Positions 8,230 through 16,107 of a stretch of 64,000 bases of DNA are shown here, one piece after another. Position 1 is the stretch's first letter, and every line of letters starts with the position of its first letter. The stretch comes from Paenibacillus mendelii (GTDB taxonomy: Bacteria; Bacillota; Bacilli; Paenibacillales; Paenibacillaceae): positions 62,001-126,000 of the forward strand of contig NZ_JANHOF010000004.1 of NCBI RefSeq assembly GCF_024498075.1, given 5' to 3'. The position numbers and the translations under genes were made by a program. The notes beneath the pieces are model-generated. The model did not search any database. It saw only the letters and a list, made by a program, of their open reading frames with translations, and was not told where the DNA came from.

Positions 8230-8355
8230 CCGCGACGCTAGAGTGAAATTCGGGAGATATGCTTTCGGACTTACTATAATCAAGTGAAATTACGATGCTG
8301 GAAGTTATGAGCGGCTTCCATTTTTGAACTAACGAAGTACGATAACTCAAATAAG

Positions 8356-8382
8356 CCGCCTCTATAACGAGGCGGTTTTCTT
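8356..8382 (+). terminator. Rho-independent terminator after the DHFR-like gene
   Basis: Stem CCGCCTC / GAGGCGG with loop TATAAC, followed by TTTT. It lies about 125 bases after the stop codon. Confidence 0.75.
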
Positions 8383-8703
8383 ATCGTAAAGATCAACATC
8401 AGGATTTAACATAGCCTAAAATAATAATAGCCGCTCTATGCGGCATTCAAAGTCTATATGTTCTTATTGACTGACAGTGTTGGATCGACACAAAAAGCAG
8501 CCGATCGTTATTGACCGACTGCCCTACTCGTCTTTTTTTAAATTGTCTCTCGTTAGCTTAATGAAGATGTCGCCTTCTAGCTAATCAAAAGTGCATCAGC
8601 GTTTCATTATGATCGTAAAATACAAAAATAAAGTGAAGATGTCCCAAACGCTTTGCTCTTAGGTATCATAACAATCAGTGAATAAATTTATCATTTACAC
8701 AAC
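8383..8703. other. Gene-free stretch
   Basis: No gene seen. A family B-like element (AGCCGCTCTATGCGGC then TATATGTTCTT) lies at 8448-8475. Confidence 0.5.
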
Positions 8704-9744
8704 TCACATTGTGCTAACGTCAATCACAAATCTATACTTTACATCTGAAGCTAATACACGCTTGTAGGCTTCGTCAATGTGGTCTGCCGAAATCACTTCA
8801 ATCTTAGGAACAATATTGTGTTTCGCACAGAACGCCAACATTTCCTGTGTCTCACGGATGCCTCCTATCATTGAACCTGCAAATGAACGGCGATGACCGA
8901 TGAGGGACATCACATTTAGTGACAACGGCTCTCCTGGAGCACCGACATTCACCAAAGTTCCGTCAAGAGTAAGTAATGCGAAATAAGCATCCAAGTTAAT
9001 ATTGGCACTCACCGTGTTAATAATCAAATCAAAGCGCTTAGCAAGTTTTTCGAAGGTTGCTGGTTCACTAGTGGAATAATAGTTGTCTGCGCCGAATTGC
9101 AAGCCATCGTCCTTTTTATTCAATGTTTGTGACAGAACGGTTACCTCTGCACCCATGGCATGTGCAATCTTGACAGCCATATGACCAAGACCGCCCATTC
9201 CCACAATCGCTACTTTCTTACCTGGTCCAGCTCCCCAATGGTTTAGTGGCGAATAAGTCGTAATACCTGCGCAAAGTAATGGTGCAGCGACGTCGAGCTC
9301 AATGCTATCAGGAATCCTCACCACGAAGTCCTCAGTTACGACAATGTGAGATGAATATCCACCTTGAGTAGATTCGCCATATTTGTCAACACCAGCGTAG
9401 GTAGGGATATTTCCGTTGAGACAGTATTGTTCTTCCCCTTTAAGGCAATTCTCACATTCTCCACAGGAATCAACCATACAGCCAACCCCTACCCTGTCAC
9501 CAACCCTGTACTTTGTAACTGCAGCTCCTACATCCGTGACAATTCCTGCAATCTCATGACCCGGTACGAGAGGGTAGTTCACCGGCCCCCATTCGCCGTG
9601 AGCTGTGTGGATGTCAGAATGGCATATACCTGCATATTTAATTTCAATCAGGACATCATGCGAATCAAGATCCCGTCGTATAATTTCAGCCTCTCGGAAC
9701 GGTTTGTCTGGACCGTCGACAGCTCTTGCTTTAGCAGTTATCAT
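8704..9744 (-). CDS. adhA: Zinc-dependent NAD(P) alcohol dehydrogenase (AdhA/CAD-like)
   Basis: A 346-residue medium-chain dehydrogenase. AGGAGG stands before the ATG. Catalytic zinc ligands are in [13 protein letters not shown] and GHEIAGIV, structural zinc cysteines in CGECENC and EEQYC, and the nucleotide-binding loop in [12 protein letters not shown]. This is the pattern of the cinnamyl-alcohol/YahK/AdhA class, soluble enzymes that reduce aldehydes with NADPH. It is divergent from a MerR-family regulator with a promoter whose spacer is 19 bases, the arrangement of B. subtilis adhA and adhR, where the system answers formaldehyde and methylglyoxal. I infer the same aldehyde-detoxifying role here. 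Substrate range cannot be read from sequence. Confidence 0.88.
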   Translation of the reverse strand: MITAKARAVDGPDKPFREAEIIRRDLDSHDVLIEIKYAGICHSDIHTAHGEWGPVNYPLVPGHEIAGIVTDVGAAVTKYRVGDRVGVGCMVDSCGECENCLKGEEQYCLNGNIPTYAGVDKYGESTQGGYSSHIVVTEDFVVRIPDSIELDVAAPLLCAGITTYSPLNHWGAGPGKKVAIVGMGGLGHMAVKIAHAMGAEVTVLSQTLNKKDDGLQFGADNYYSTSEPATFEKLAKRFDLIINTVSANINLDAYFALLTLDGTLVNVGAPGEPLSLNVMSLIGHRRSFAGSMIGGIRETQEMLAFCAKHNIVPKIEVISADHIDEAYKRVLASDVKYRFVIDVSTM

Positions 9745-9857
9745 TATAGCAACCTCCTAAATTTATACTTTCCAAAAGAATTTCTAATAGGGAAAATGCA
9801 TCATTCGAGTTTATTTTCTATCTTTATTTTATCCCTACTTTTTTCTCTTGCAAAACA

Positions 9858-9888
9858 ATGATAATCCTTATAGTTAACTCTAAGTCAA
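9858..9888 (-). promoter_or_regulatory. MerR-type adhA promoter with dyad operator
   Basis: On the minus strand TTGACT (9883-9888) and TATCAT (9858-9863) are 19 bases apart, the long spacer typical of MerR-family activated promoters. The spacer holds a near-perfect dyad, centre GTTAAC, at 9867-9884 (forward CTTATAGTTAACTCTAAG). Confidence 0.75.
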
Positions 9889-9996
9889 ATGGAATTATTA
9901 TACAATCTGAATCTTTCATCATTTAAATTAATTTTCTACAATCCATTTTGTGACTTTGACATTATACAATACAGTATGATAAAATTCCGCATAATT

Positions 9997-10014
9997 CCTA
10001 GAGTTAACTCGAAG
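9997..10014. promoter_or_regulatory. Second AdhR-type operator before the regulator gene
   Basis: CCTAGAGTTAACTCGAAG, with the same GAGTTAAC core as the site at 9867-9884, lies 28 bases upstream of the regulator's ATG. It suggests autoregulation. Confidence 0.6.
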
Positions 10015-10041
10015 TCTAACTAAATACGAAGGAGAAAATGG

Positions 10042-10458
10042 ATGACATATTCTATCAGCGAAGTTGCAAAAAAATTGAATCTCACTTCATATACCTTGCG
10101 TTATTACGATAAGGAAGGACTCATTCCTTTTGTAGAACGTACCCCTAGCGGAATACGATTGTTCAAAGAATCTGATATCGATTTTTTAAAGATCATTCAA
10201 TGTCTGAAAACTACCGGTATGCCTATCAAGGATATCAAAGAATTCATTGAATGGTGTTCCGACGGCGATTCCACCTTGCAGCAAAGATATGACATGTTTA
10301 TAGAACGAAAAGCTAGTGTAGAAGCACAGATGGAAGAACTAAAAAAGACAATGAAAGTCATCGAGCATAAATGTATGTATTATAAGACTGCATTGGAAGC
10401 CGGTACGGAAGATATTCACAAAAACGATAATATAGAGGATTTTATTACAAATAAATAA
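10042..10458 (+). CDS. adhR: MerR-family aldehyde-responsive regulator (AdhR-like)
   Basis: A 138-residue protein with the MerR N-terminal winged helix (YSISEVAKKLNLTSYTLRYY, then DKEGLIPF), a conserved middle IIQCLKTTGMPIKDIKEF and a C-terminal coiled coil. Its single cysteine in the hinge, about residue 54, matches the cysteine that B. subtilis AdhR uses to sense electrophiles. AAGGAG precedes the ATG. It is divergent from the alcohol dehydrogenase gene, and two copies of a GAGTTAAC-centred dyad lie between them. It should activate that promoter on carbonyl stress; the inducer here is inferred. Confidence 0.88.
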   Translation: MTYSISEVAKKLNLTSYTLRYYDKEGLIPFVERTPSGIRLFKESDIDFLKIIQCLKTTGMPIKDIKEFIEWCSDGDSTLQQRYDMFIERKASVEAQMEELKKTMKVIEHKCMYYKTALEAGTEDIHKNDNIEDFITNK

Positions 10459-10555
10459 AATATGTTTGCTTAATGGCAAGGCCTGCACAGCGCATTAAGA
10501 AGCGAATCCATTAAGTTTTAAATATTGACAAGCTATTAGCTAGAATAGTTTAATA

Positions 10556-10725
10556 GCATGGCCTGTGCAGTTGGCCACGGTTAACGATATATGTTCTTGT
10601 CCTTTTCGGCAAATGATACATGATTTTGTCCAAAACTTTGGACAATAACATGTATCGTTATAACGAAAAATCCGGGATAAACGCGGATCCGGTACGATTT
10701 ATGTTCTTGTCCTCTAACAGCTGCC
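10556..10725. repeat. Two tandem family B repeats
   Basis: First unit: GGCCTGTGCAGTTGGCC then TATATGTTCTTGTCC. Second unit: ATCCGGGATAAACGCGGATC then TTTATGTTCTTGTCCTCT and AGCTGCCGCGGC. Between them AATGATACATG and CATGTATCGTT form a further inverted pair around TTTTGTCCAAAACTTTGGAC. Confidence 0.55.
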
Positions 10726-10890
10726 GCGGCAAACACCATTAAATATTTTATTTTATATAAGTGCGCCTAATCACTGTGTATCCCTTTTGTACCAAGCTTG
10801 TGCACAGGGTGTGACACAATAAACGCACGGCGGGCCGGTGGCTCTGCACCGCGCCTCCGTTTCAAAGAGGAACATCCTCACGGATATTCC

Positions 10891-11042
10891 TCAAGGGAAT
10901 TCTGATCCCTGGACCAATTTTAGGTTAAAGCTACGGAATTGCTGCCATGTAGAAAGAGATTTCCATTTACCATTTTTGCTGGCAACTTCGTAGTCATTTA
11001 TTGAAGTGATAACGACATGTCCATCTCCAAGCTTGCTAAACG
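10891..11042 (-). pseudogene. Unrecognised 3' gene fragment
   Basis: The minus strand holds an open frame reading GDGHVVITSINDYEVASKNG, then KWKSLSTWQQFRSFNLKL and a stop at 10891-10893. No start is visible; it begins close to the end of the TetR gene. The composition looks protein-like, but I do not know the family. Confidence 0.3.
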
Positions 11043-11046
11043 AAGT

Positions 11047-11625
11047 CTAACAAAAATCCCGGATCATTTGCTCCTTCATTGCCTCAACGGGAAAACCCGG
11101 ATAGACCGTCATGAGAAGCATTACGCCATGCAGTGCCGAAGAGAAGTACAGGGATCGCAGCTTCGGTTCCTGAACCTGCATGCGCTCGAAGATATCGTTT
11201 TGAAGTTGATATTGCTTCGACATCTCCTGATTCAGCAGCTGGCTGTACTTGGACAGCACCGCGTCATCCTCGGGCTGTGTCTGGAGATGCAGAATGAAAC
11301 GGTACGCCTTCGGATTATATGCGATATGACCCAGCACCCCTTCGATAATTCGTAGCAGTTGATCTCTCGGCGAGTCGAGCGCGTAAGCCTCCTCCATTAA
11401 GCCGACAATCTCGTCCACCCGGGCCTGAACGATTTCGCCCAGAAGGCCTTCCTTTCCTTGATAGTAATTGTACAGCAGCCCTTTGGATACGCCCGCTCTC
11501 TTAGCGATATCATCGATGGATGAGGCATGATACCCCCGTTCGAGGAAGCACTCCATAGCTGCGTTCCCGATATTGTCCATGGCTAATCGGCGGATCCTCT
11601 CAATTTCTTCCCGGCTGCGCGGCAT
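11047..11625 (-). CDS. TetR/AcrR-family transcriptional regulator
   Basis: A 192-residue repressor. I place the start at the ATG at 11623-11625 (MPRSREEIERIRRLAMDNIG) with GAGGAG upstream, because an earlier in-frame codon would overlap the hydrolase gene. The N-terminal helix-turn-helix reads SSIDDIAKRAGVSKGLLYNY followed by YQGKEGLL, standard for TetR. The C-terminal all-helical part would bind an unknown ligand. Its ribosome binding site overlaps the hydrolase stop, seven bases apart, so the two form an operon. A palindrome upstream of the hydrolase gene (12450-12467) is a likely operator, so the protein probably controls its own operon. Confidence 0.88.
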   Translation of the reverse strand: MPRSREEIERIRRLAMDNIGNAAMECFLERGYHASSIDDIAKRAGVSKGLLYNYYQGKEGLLGEIVQARVDEIVGLMEEAYALDSPRDQLLRIIEGVLGHIAYNPKAYRFILHLQTQPEDDAVLSKYSQLLNQEMSKQYQLQNDIFERMQVQEPKLRSLYFSSALHGVMLLMTVYPGFPVEAMKEQMIRDFC

Positions 11626-11632
11626 GTATCGT

Positions 11633-12397
11633 TCACTCCTCTCGATTTGAATCCAGAAAGCGCTGCATGATAGAGGCGAGCTTCGAGGCATGAGTCATTG
11701 TAATCATATGATCCGCACCTTCTACTTTGGCAAATTGCACTGATGGCACACGTTCGAATTCCTTGGCGACGCCAAGTATATCGTTCCATTCTATGGTCCC
11801 GTGAATAAAAAGCGTCGGCGCAGCTACTTGCTCCAGCCGCTCGAACGCCGGAGGCTGTGGCCAAATAAACTCGAAGCTTCGCCATTCCGTAAAGACGCGG
11901 ATCATGTATCGGGTATGCAGGTCAATCAGGAAATCACGGTGTTCGCTCGCCATGACAGTTGCGTAATTGGGACCTTCCAATGAAAACTCTACCATTCTGC
12001 CAATGTCAGGAGCAAGCGCATTTACAGCACCCATCCACTCGAGAAACGCTTCTGAATACGGATAACCGGACAGGGAAGGCGCGATGACAATCAACTGTTC
12101 GACCATCTCCGGATGAGCAATCGTGAAATTCAAGGCCAGCTCCCCGCCCATGGAGTGGCCGATCAGTGTAATCTTATTCAGCTGCAAGTGATTTAGCAGC
12201 CCGAGCAGATCACGGACGAGATCCGTCGGCTCCTGCGGAGCGGGCGATTGTCCCATCCCCCTGCTATCGTAGGTGACGACTCGATTGGACTTCGCGAGCA
12301 GAGGTACAAGCTCTTTCCATTCCCTGGAGTCAACCCCCGGACTGTGAATCAAAACGATGTCCGGCCCATTTCCCTGAATATCATAATACAAGTCCAT
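11633..12397 (-). CDS. Alpha/beta-fold hydrolase
   Basis: A 254-residue hydrolase starting MDLYYDIQGNGPDIVLIHSP. The ATG at 12395-12397 has GAGAGGGG upstream; the longer TTG version would place that site inside the gene. Motifs are the oxyanion strand LIHSPGVDSREW, the nucleophile elbow GHSMGGE (Ser), RVVTYDSRGMGQSPAP and a late PTLFIHG strand, with the catalytic His probably in GADHMI. The overall look is of small carboxylesterase or haloperoxidase-like enzymes. The substrate is unknown; the TetR partner suggests an inducible role against a small molecule. Confidence 0.85.
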   Translation of the reverse strand: MDLYYDIQGNGPDIVLIHSPGVDSREWKELVPLLAKSNRVVTYDSRGMGQSPAPQEPTDLVRDLLGLLNHLQLNKITLIGHSMGGELALNFTIAHPEMVEQLIVIAPSLSGYPYSEAFLEWMGAVNALAPDIGRMVEFSLEGPNYATVMASEHRDFLIDLHTRYMIRVFTEWRSFEFIWPQPPAFERLEQVAAPTLFIHGTIEWNDILGVAKEFERVPSVQFAKVEGADHMITMTHASKLASIMQRFLDSNREE

Positions 12398-12449
12398 ATC
12401 ATAAGCCCCTCTCAACAGAAATTAAAATGTGTCAGCTTTATTATATTTA

Positions 12450-12467
12450 TGACTGAACGATCAGTCA
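12450..12467. promoter_or_regulatory. Perfect TetR-type operator
   Basis: TGACTGAACGATCAGTCA: seven-base arms TGACTGA / TCAGTCA around four bases, 52 bases upstream of the hydrolase start. The size and symmetry are typical for TetR-family sites. Confidence 0.75.
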
Positions 12468-12584
12468 ACTGTAAATCGGTCGAAGTCTTTCCTCCCGACT
12501 GGCTTCCCATTATGTATGGGTCTTGATACGTCATGGACATCGGAGTACCGGATGTTTACAACAAAAGGGCACCGCCCCGTACCA

Positions 12585-12821
12585 TTAGCAAGACCGGCCT
12601 CCACCCTCGTCTCCATTCAGAATCCGTTCCAGTTGATTAATGACAAGTTCTTGCCTTTGTACTGAATGGTTTTGACCTAACTTTGCTTTTCCCTCTATCT
12701 TATTGGTTCTAATTTTGAATCCTTGATTCCCATTATTAAGCCCAGCGATAAAGTCTGCGTCTACCTCTTGCAATTTATATGAACTATCGGGGGCTTCATA
12801 CTTCAATACCATTTCATACAA
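12585..12821 (-). pseudogene. PaiB/FMN-binding regulator, C-terminal remnant
   Basis: The frame reads MVLKYEAPDSSYKLQEVDAD, then NQGFKIRTNKIEGKAKLGQN and HSVQRQELVINQLERI. The KIEGKAKLGQNHS stretch is the hallmark of the C-terminal end of PaiB-type FMN-binding proteins. The first roughly 140 residues are gone, and the fragment begins exactly at the poly-T side of the terminator of the neighbouring duplicated cassette. Confidence 0.65.
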
Positions 12822-12856
12822 AAAAAGCTACTCTTGGAGTTTCTCCATCGAGCAGC
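12821..12856 (-). terminator. Terminator of duplicated cassette, copy 1
   Basis: Minus strand: GCTGCTCG / GAGTAGC outer stem with GGAGAAACTCC inside, followed by six T. The same hairpin ends copy 2 at 41491-41525. Confidence 0.7.
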
Positions 12857-13015
12857 ATATTTTATCGTACTGGGCTACAAAAAAATCAACATATTTCTGA
12901 TCAGCCCATGCAACTTTTGGTTCATCTTTCAGGGCGGGAATATTTCATTCTAATGAGCGCGATAATCCACATTTGTGATTTCTTAAAAACATATTTCCAT
13001 CCTTCTAAATGCAGA

Positions 13016-13195
13016 CTATGCGCTCTGGCTTGGTTTTTTACGTATGCTTGTTAGCTCAAAAGCCTCTTTAGGGATTCCCAGTTCTAGAGCCTTCGTCTTC
13101 TTTATGACCATGGCCTGCTGTAAGCTGGTGGCTTGAAATTCAATTGTGGTGCCGGATGGATCCTCGAATGCATAGTAGCTCTTTTTATTCGACAT
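13016..13195 (-). CDS. 59-residue conserved small protein, copy 1
   Basis: Encodes MSNKKSYYAFEDPSGTTIEF then QATSLQQAMVIKKTKALELG and a lysine-rich end, SIRKKPSQSA. A paralogue of identical length is at 41696-41875, with two clear amino-acid changes, and most other base differences fall in third positions. That pattern indicates selection on the protein. The fold looks like a short beta-alpha-beta unit; there is no signal peptide or membrane segment. Not recognised. Confidence 0.7.
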   Translation of the reverse strand: MSNKKSYYAFEDPSGTTIEFQATSLQQAMVIKKTKALELGIPKEAFELTSIRKKPSQSA

Positions 13196-13257
13196 TAACT
13201 AAGCGCCTCTCCATCTTAAATGATAGCTATGTTCTTTCCTGCAGCTAATTAAAATCA

Positions 13258-13380
13258 TTATGTCCACGTATCCTGATTATAAACATGAATCGGGCAACTG
13301 CCATTTCGACAGCATCTAGGAAGTCCTTAGCAACAAAATCTGGTGATGCTTGTACATTCCACTTGTGTTTGATTGCAATA
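13258..13380 (-). pseudogene. Degenerate copy of the QDTWT-ending frame
   Basis: Reads KLDIAIKHKWNVQASPDF, then VAKDFLDAVEMAVARF, and after a one-base shift ends VYNQDTWT with a stop at 13258-13260. The counterpart at 41944 keeps DFLEIAR and VYKQDTWT in one frame. Confidence 0.45.
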
Positions 13381-13417
13381 TCCAGTTTAATTCACTAAAT
13401 GATTGGAATATCCTGCC

Positions 13418-13490
13418 GTTAGCGCAAGCTGCCGCAGCAGCCTGTTGTTTATTTTTGAGCTATAGTCACCCGCCCGTTAGTTTAGCACCT
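13418..13490. repeat. Family A repeat
   Basis: CCTGCCGTTAGCGCAAG, GCTGCCGCAGCAGC stem, then TTTTTGAGCTATAGTC and CCGCCCGTTAG. Confidence 0.65.
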
Positions 13491-13558
13491 AATATTCTAA
13501 TAAGGATAAAGGTTTGGAGAAATACTCTTTATGGATTACAGAGGAGGTGAACTATAAA

Positions 13559-13666
13559 ATGAGCACTAAAGCCAAACCCGATAAAAACAACCCAAAGCAT
13601 AGCCCATCACGATCTAACGACCCAAACGATCAAGGAAGATCTAGAATACAAAATAATTCGAAGTAA
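13559..13666 (+). CDS. 35-residue hydrophilic protein, possibly spore-associated
   Basis: MSTKAKPDKNNPKHSPSRSN followed by DPNDQGRSRIQNNSK. GAGGAGG lies eight bases before the ATG and a good terminator follows at 13707, so this is probably a true gene despite its size. It is very basic and rich in N, K, S and P, with no hydrophobic core, like minor small acid-soluble spore proteins, but it does not match any SASP I can recall. Two similar tiny genes follow within 700 bases. Confidence 0.6.
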   Translation: MSTKAKPDKNNPKHSPSRSNDPNDQGRSRIQNNSK

Positions 13667-13706
13667 AGCTGAACATGCCCAGTTGAATTTTATAAAAGCA
13701 TCACCA

Positions 13707-13736
13707 AACCTGGTCTACATGACCGGGTTCTTTTTT
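13707..13736 (+). terminator. Terminator after the 35-residue gene
   Basis: Stem AACCTGGTC / GACCGGGTT (one G-U pair), loop TACAT, followed by TTTTTT. Confidence 0.8.
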
Positions 13737-13801
13737 GGGAAAAGTATCAACTAAGCACTCCAGAGCAAAGGGGTTTATAAAAATAGGTAATTTCTTTATC
13801 T

Positions 13802-13845
13802 GCCTGTTAGCGTAACGAAGGCTGCATGACTGGCAGCCCTCATGA
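13802..13845. repeat. Family A repeat, left part
   Basis: TGCCTGTTAGCGTAACGAAG followed by a GGCTGCATGACTGGCAGCC stem-loop. Confidence 0.6.
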
Positions 13846-14006
13846 TAATGAATGATCCTATCCGATAGTTGATGTCACTAGAACGAGAAGTACGTCTGGA
13901 TGAATCTGTTCCTACGTTCTCGGATTACTGATTAACCAACGGGACATACTTTTTATGGTAGCTATTGGCTGCAAAGGCTTGGAATATACAGAAGGGAGCG
14001 CACAAC

Positions 14007-14096
14007 ATGTCTCGCCAAACAAAAAATAACAAGGGCAAAAAAAATCCCGGAAACAATCACGATTCTGCAGTCCCGGGTTCAACCAACAAAAAATAA
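14007..14096 (+). CDS. 29-residue hydrophilic protein
   Basis: MSRQTKNNKGKKNPGNNHDS then AVPGSTNKK. AAGGGAG precedes the ATG by nine bases. The composition is close to that of the gene at 13559 (N, K, G, S, P). Probably a small sporulation-type protein; I do not recognise it. Confidence 0.5.
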   Translation: MSRQTKNNKGKKNPGNNHDSAVPGSTNKK

Positions 14097-14135
14097 GTTG
14101 GGGAATTTCCAAAAATGTTAACGGAGGTGATAATT

Positions 14136-14327
14136 ATGGCTACAAGCCGAAATCATCAAGGGGCGCATGGGATAGGACAAGTTGAAGAGCAATTGAAGCA
14201 GCAGGCAAATGCAATGGATACCATCCAAGGTGTAAGTGAAACGGATCGTGAAATTGCTAAAGTGGCAAACCGTGATGCACAAACCTCGTTAGATAAGATT
14301 ATCGATAGTAAAGATCGAGGGGTTTAG
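14136..14327 (+). CDS. 63-residue small helical protein
   Basis: MATSRNHQGAHGIGQVEEQL then KQQANAMDTIQGVSETDREI and AKVANRDAQTSLDKIIDSK. GGAGGTGAT before the ATG at 14136 is nearly a perfect anti-16S match. It is mostly helical and polar, with no cysteine and no membrane segment. It is the third tiny gene of this cluster and ends at a perfect 11-base hairpin. A forespore or stress role is possible but is not shown by the sequence. Confidence 0.6.
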   Translation: MATSRNHQGAHGIGQVEEQLKQQANAMDTIQGVSETDREIAKVANRDAQTSLDKIIDSKDRGV

Positions 14328-14334
14328 TGAACTG

Positions 14335-14360
14335 CAGGCTGCCGATCTTTCGGCAGCCTG
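14335..14360 (+). terminator. Hairpin after the 63-residue gene
   Basis: Perfect stem CAGGCTGCCGA / TCGGCAGCCTG, loop TCTT; only a weak T-run follows. Confidence 0.65.
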
Positions 14361-14475
14361 GTTATACAATCTGCTGACGAATACACACTTCCCCACCTGG
14401 ATGCCAATAACATTGTGCTTTTAACTTGGAATATAGTTCTCCGTTAACGTAACTTAAGGGATTCTTGAACATATT

Positions 14476-14691
14476 TCATGGCTTCGATATTTCTTCATAA
14501 CCAAGTTCTTCTATCCGTAGATGTATCCACCATATATTACCGAGAGCATCTCGTACACGCCCAACTCGTTCGCCGAAGGCAAGATTCGTCATTTGAGTGA
14601 CCGCAGTCGCCCCCGCTTGTAAAGCTTGCTTGAACGCAGCATTACCATCTTCCATGTAAAGTCGAAGGAAGCCCGGTGTGTATCCGGCCAC
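14476..14691 (-). pseudogene. VOC/PhnB-like protein, C-terminal half
   Basis: GYTPGFLRLYMEDGNAAFKQ, ALQAGATAVTQMTNLAFGER and VGRVRDALGNIWWIHLRIEE form the second half of a glyoxalase-fold (PhnB/YdfO-like) protein. The first half, with GGRAxxAIxFYxxxFGA, is missing; upstream the sequence turns into repeat C (14697). Confidence 0.7.
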
Positions 14692-14696
14692 GGCAG

Positions 14697-14745
14697 ATCG
14701 GTCGTTCCCCTGGGTCTGTAACCCGTCGCTAAAATTGATGAGAGG
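14697..14745. repeat. Family C repeat, copy 1
   Basis: CGGTCGTTCCCCTGGGT... CGCTAAAATTGATGAG. It matches 37546-37592 (CGATCGTTCCCCTGGGT... CGCTAAAGCTGATCG) over about 45 bases. Confidence 0.6.
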
Positions 14746-14869
14746 GATAGTGTTTCATTAATCCAGTCATCGGTCTGGATATTTCAAAAGGTAAAAGTGA
14801 TGGACAACATTTTGACATCTGCTGCTTTTGAAACTTCTAGAGCTTAACGCTTATTTTCCTCAGTTATAT

Positions 14870-15019
14870 CTACGATGTAAAGGTTGTCTTTCCCGCGCCA
14901 TTCAAGCCGATCAGCCCGTAAATCTGGCCCCGCTTGATTTCCACGCTCACGTTTTGTATGGCATAGGTGTTGCCATATTTCTTGCTGGTGTCTCTGGTGC
15001 GCAATACATATTCACTCAT
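14870..15019 (-). pseudogene. ABC transporter ATPase, N-terminal fragment
   Basis: From a GGAGC-preceded ATG at 15019: MSEYVLRTRDTSKKYGNTYA, IQNVSVEIKRGQIYGLIGLN and GAGKTTFTS, then a stop. It has the A-loop tyrosine and a Walker A (GLNGAGKTT) of a bacitracin/lantibiotic-type ATPase, but everything after Walker A is lost. Confidence 0.75.
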
Positions 15020-15690
15020 ACAGCTGCTCCTTTCAAATTGAGTATGAGCATAGAATAAATCGAAAAAGCTAAGAAAAAGATTAGCAAATATAAAGAAAGT
15101 ATAAAGATGTCGAAATTTCTATGAGCTCATTGTTGTCGATTATCTTCCATATGTAGAATAATTCACCGCTTTCTTCTTATTCCGTCGATTTCCATTCACG
15201 GGATTTCAATGAAAGCATGGAGTACCTGATCAATTAAACCAAAGGATCCGTACCGCTTAGTTCCACCCTATATTGACGTGATTTTCATCCAATGCCGCGG
15301 CATCAGATGCCATCCTATTATTAAAGAAATAGTTATGTTGTGTGCCACGCGGCTTTTCGAATTACAAAACCGTCAGATTCCGTAAAATGAGTATTAGTCT
15401 GACCCCAATAATAGAAACAGCGGCAGCCGTGGACAAGAAAATAAAGTCCTAGACTTCCACTGTCTTATTGTTGCGCCATTGGAATCTCAGAAAGCAGAGC
15501 TTCGATGTCGGTTATTCGTTCGATCCGTTGATTTTGGGCGTCTGATTGCTAAAACTTCATAGTAAGAGCACCTCCTTGTTGATGTGTTGTGGACAAACCC
15601 ATCATACTGAGGCGCTCCCTTTTTTACAAAGCTCATTTCTTAAGCTCTACAGGAATGTTTAGCGCAATGAATTTGATACGGTTCTACGTA
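15020..15690. other. Gene-free or decayed stretch
   Basis: No intact gene seen. A minus-strand frame at about 15470-15560 reads QSDAQNQRIERITDIEALLS with a GAGGTG and an ATG in front, but a stop follows four codons after that ATG. The rest looks like decayed coding sequence without a family I can name. Confidence 0.4.
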
Positions 15691-15706
15691 TCACTCTATC
15701 GGGCCT

Positions 15707-15927
15707 TTACTTGACCTTCTTTGGGCCAGGAGAAGGGCGATCAATCCCACGAGCCAGCTTCCAGACAACAAACTTGTTGTAATCTTCACATCTTCATCGT
15801 CATGAATATATAATAACCCATATGATCCTGGCAAGTTCTTAGATACCCACTTATATATTTCCAGAACATAATTCGAAATAGTTCCTGTTATTTTGCAATA
15901 CCAAACTGTACTACGTGTCGGCCGCAT
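15707..15927 (-). pseudogene. Imm7-type immunity protein, frameshifted
   Basis: The frame from 15927 contains LPGSYGLLYIHDDEDVK, the core of Imm7 immunity proteins. After DEDV it goes astray, but a shifted frame continues YNKFVVWKLARG and ends at 15707-15709, exactly what the family expects (strand plus ARG). One frameshift therefore breaks the gene. The N-terminus also looks shortened. Imm7 proteins protect against contact-dependent or polymorphic toxins; no toxin gene is adjacent. Confidence 0.65.
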
Positions 15928-16107
15928 TTCCCCCTTATTTTATAATTAAGACCAATTATTTGGGGGTCTTTAAGTTGAACATTTCCATCCTATTATCCTC
16001 TATGCGATGCTGGACTTTAGTCGAGGATCGCTACCTGCCGCGGTCTGTTCCGAATCACGGAAATATTCGTTACAATATACCCAAGTCTTTTGAAGGAGCG
16101 ATTGATC

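Larger units (their letters stand above)
12828..13380 (-). repeat. Duplicated small-gene cassette, copy 1 (partly degenerate)
   Basis: This region matches 41491-42060 in the same orientation: terminator, a KDEPKVxWA-containing reading frame, the intact 59-codon gene (13016-13195) and a 3' coding end reading VYNQDTWT. In this copy the KDEPKV frame (12828-12932) has lost its start codon and the QDTWT frame (stop at 13258-13260) is shifted relative to its upstream DFLDAVEMAVAR. The best-matching part is 13010-13290. Confidence 0.8.
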
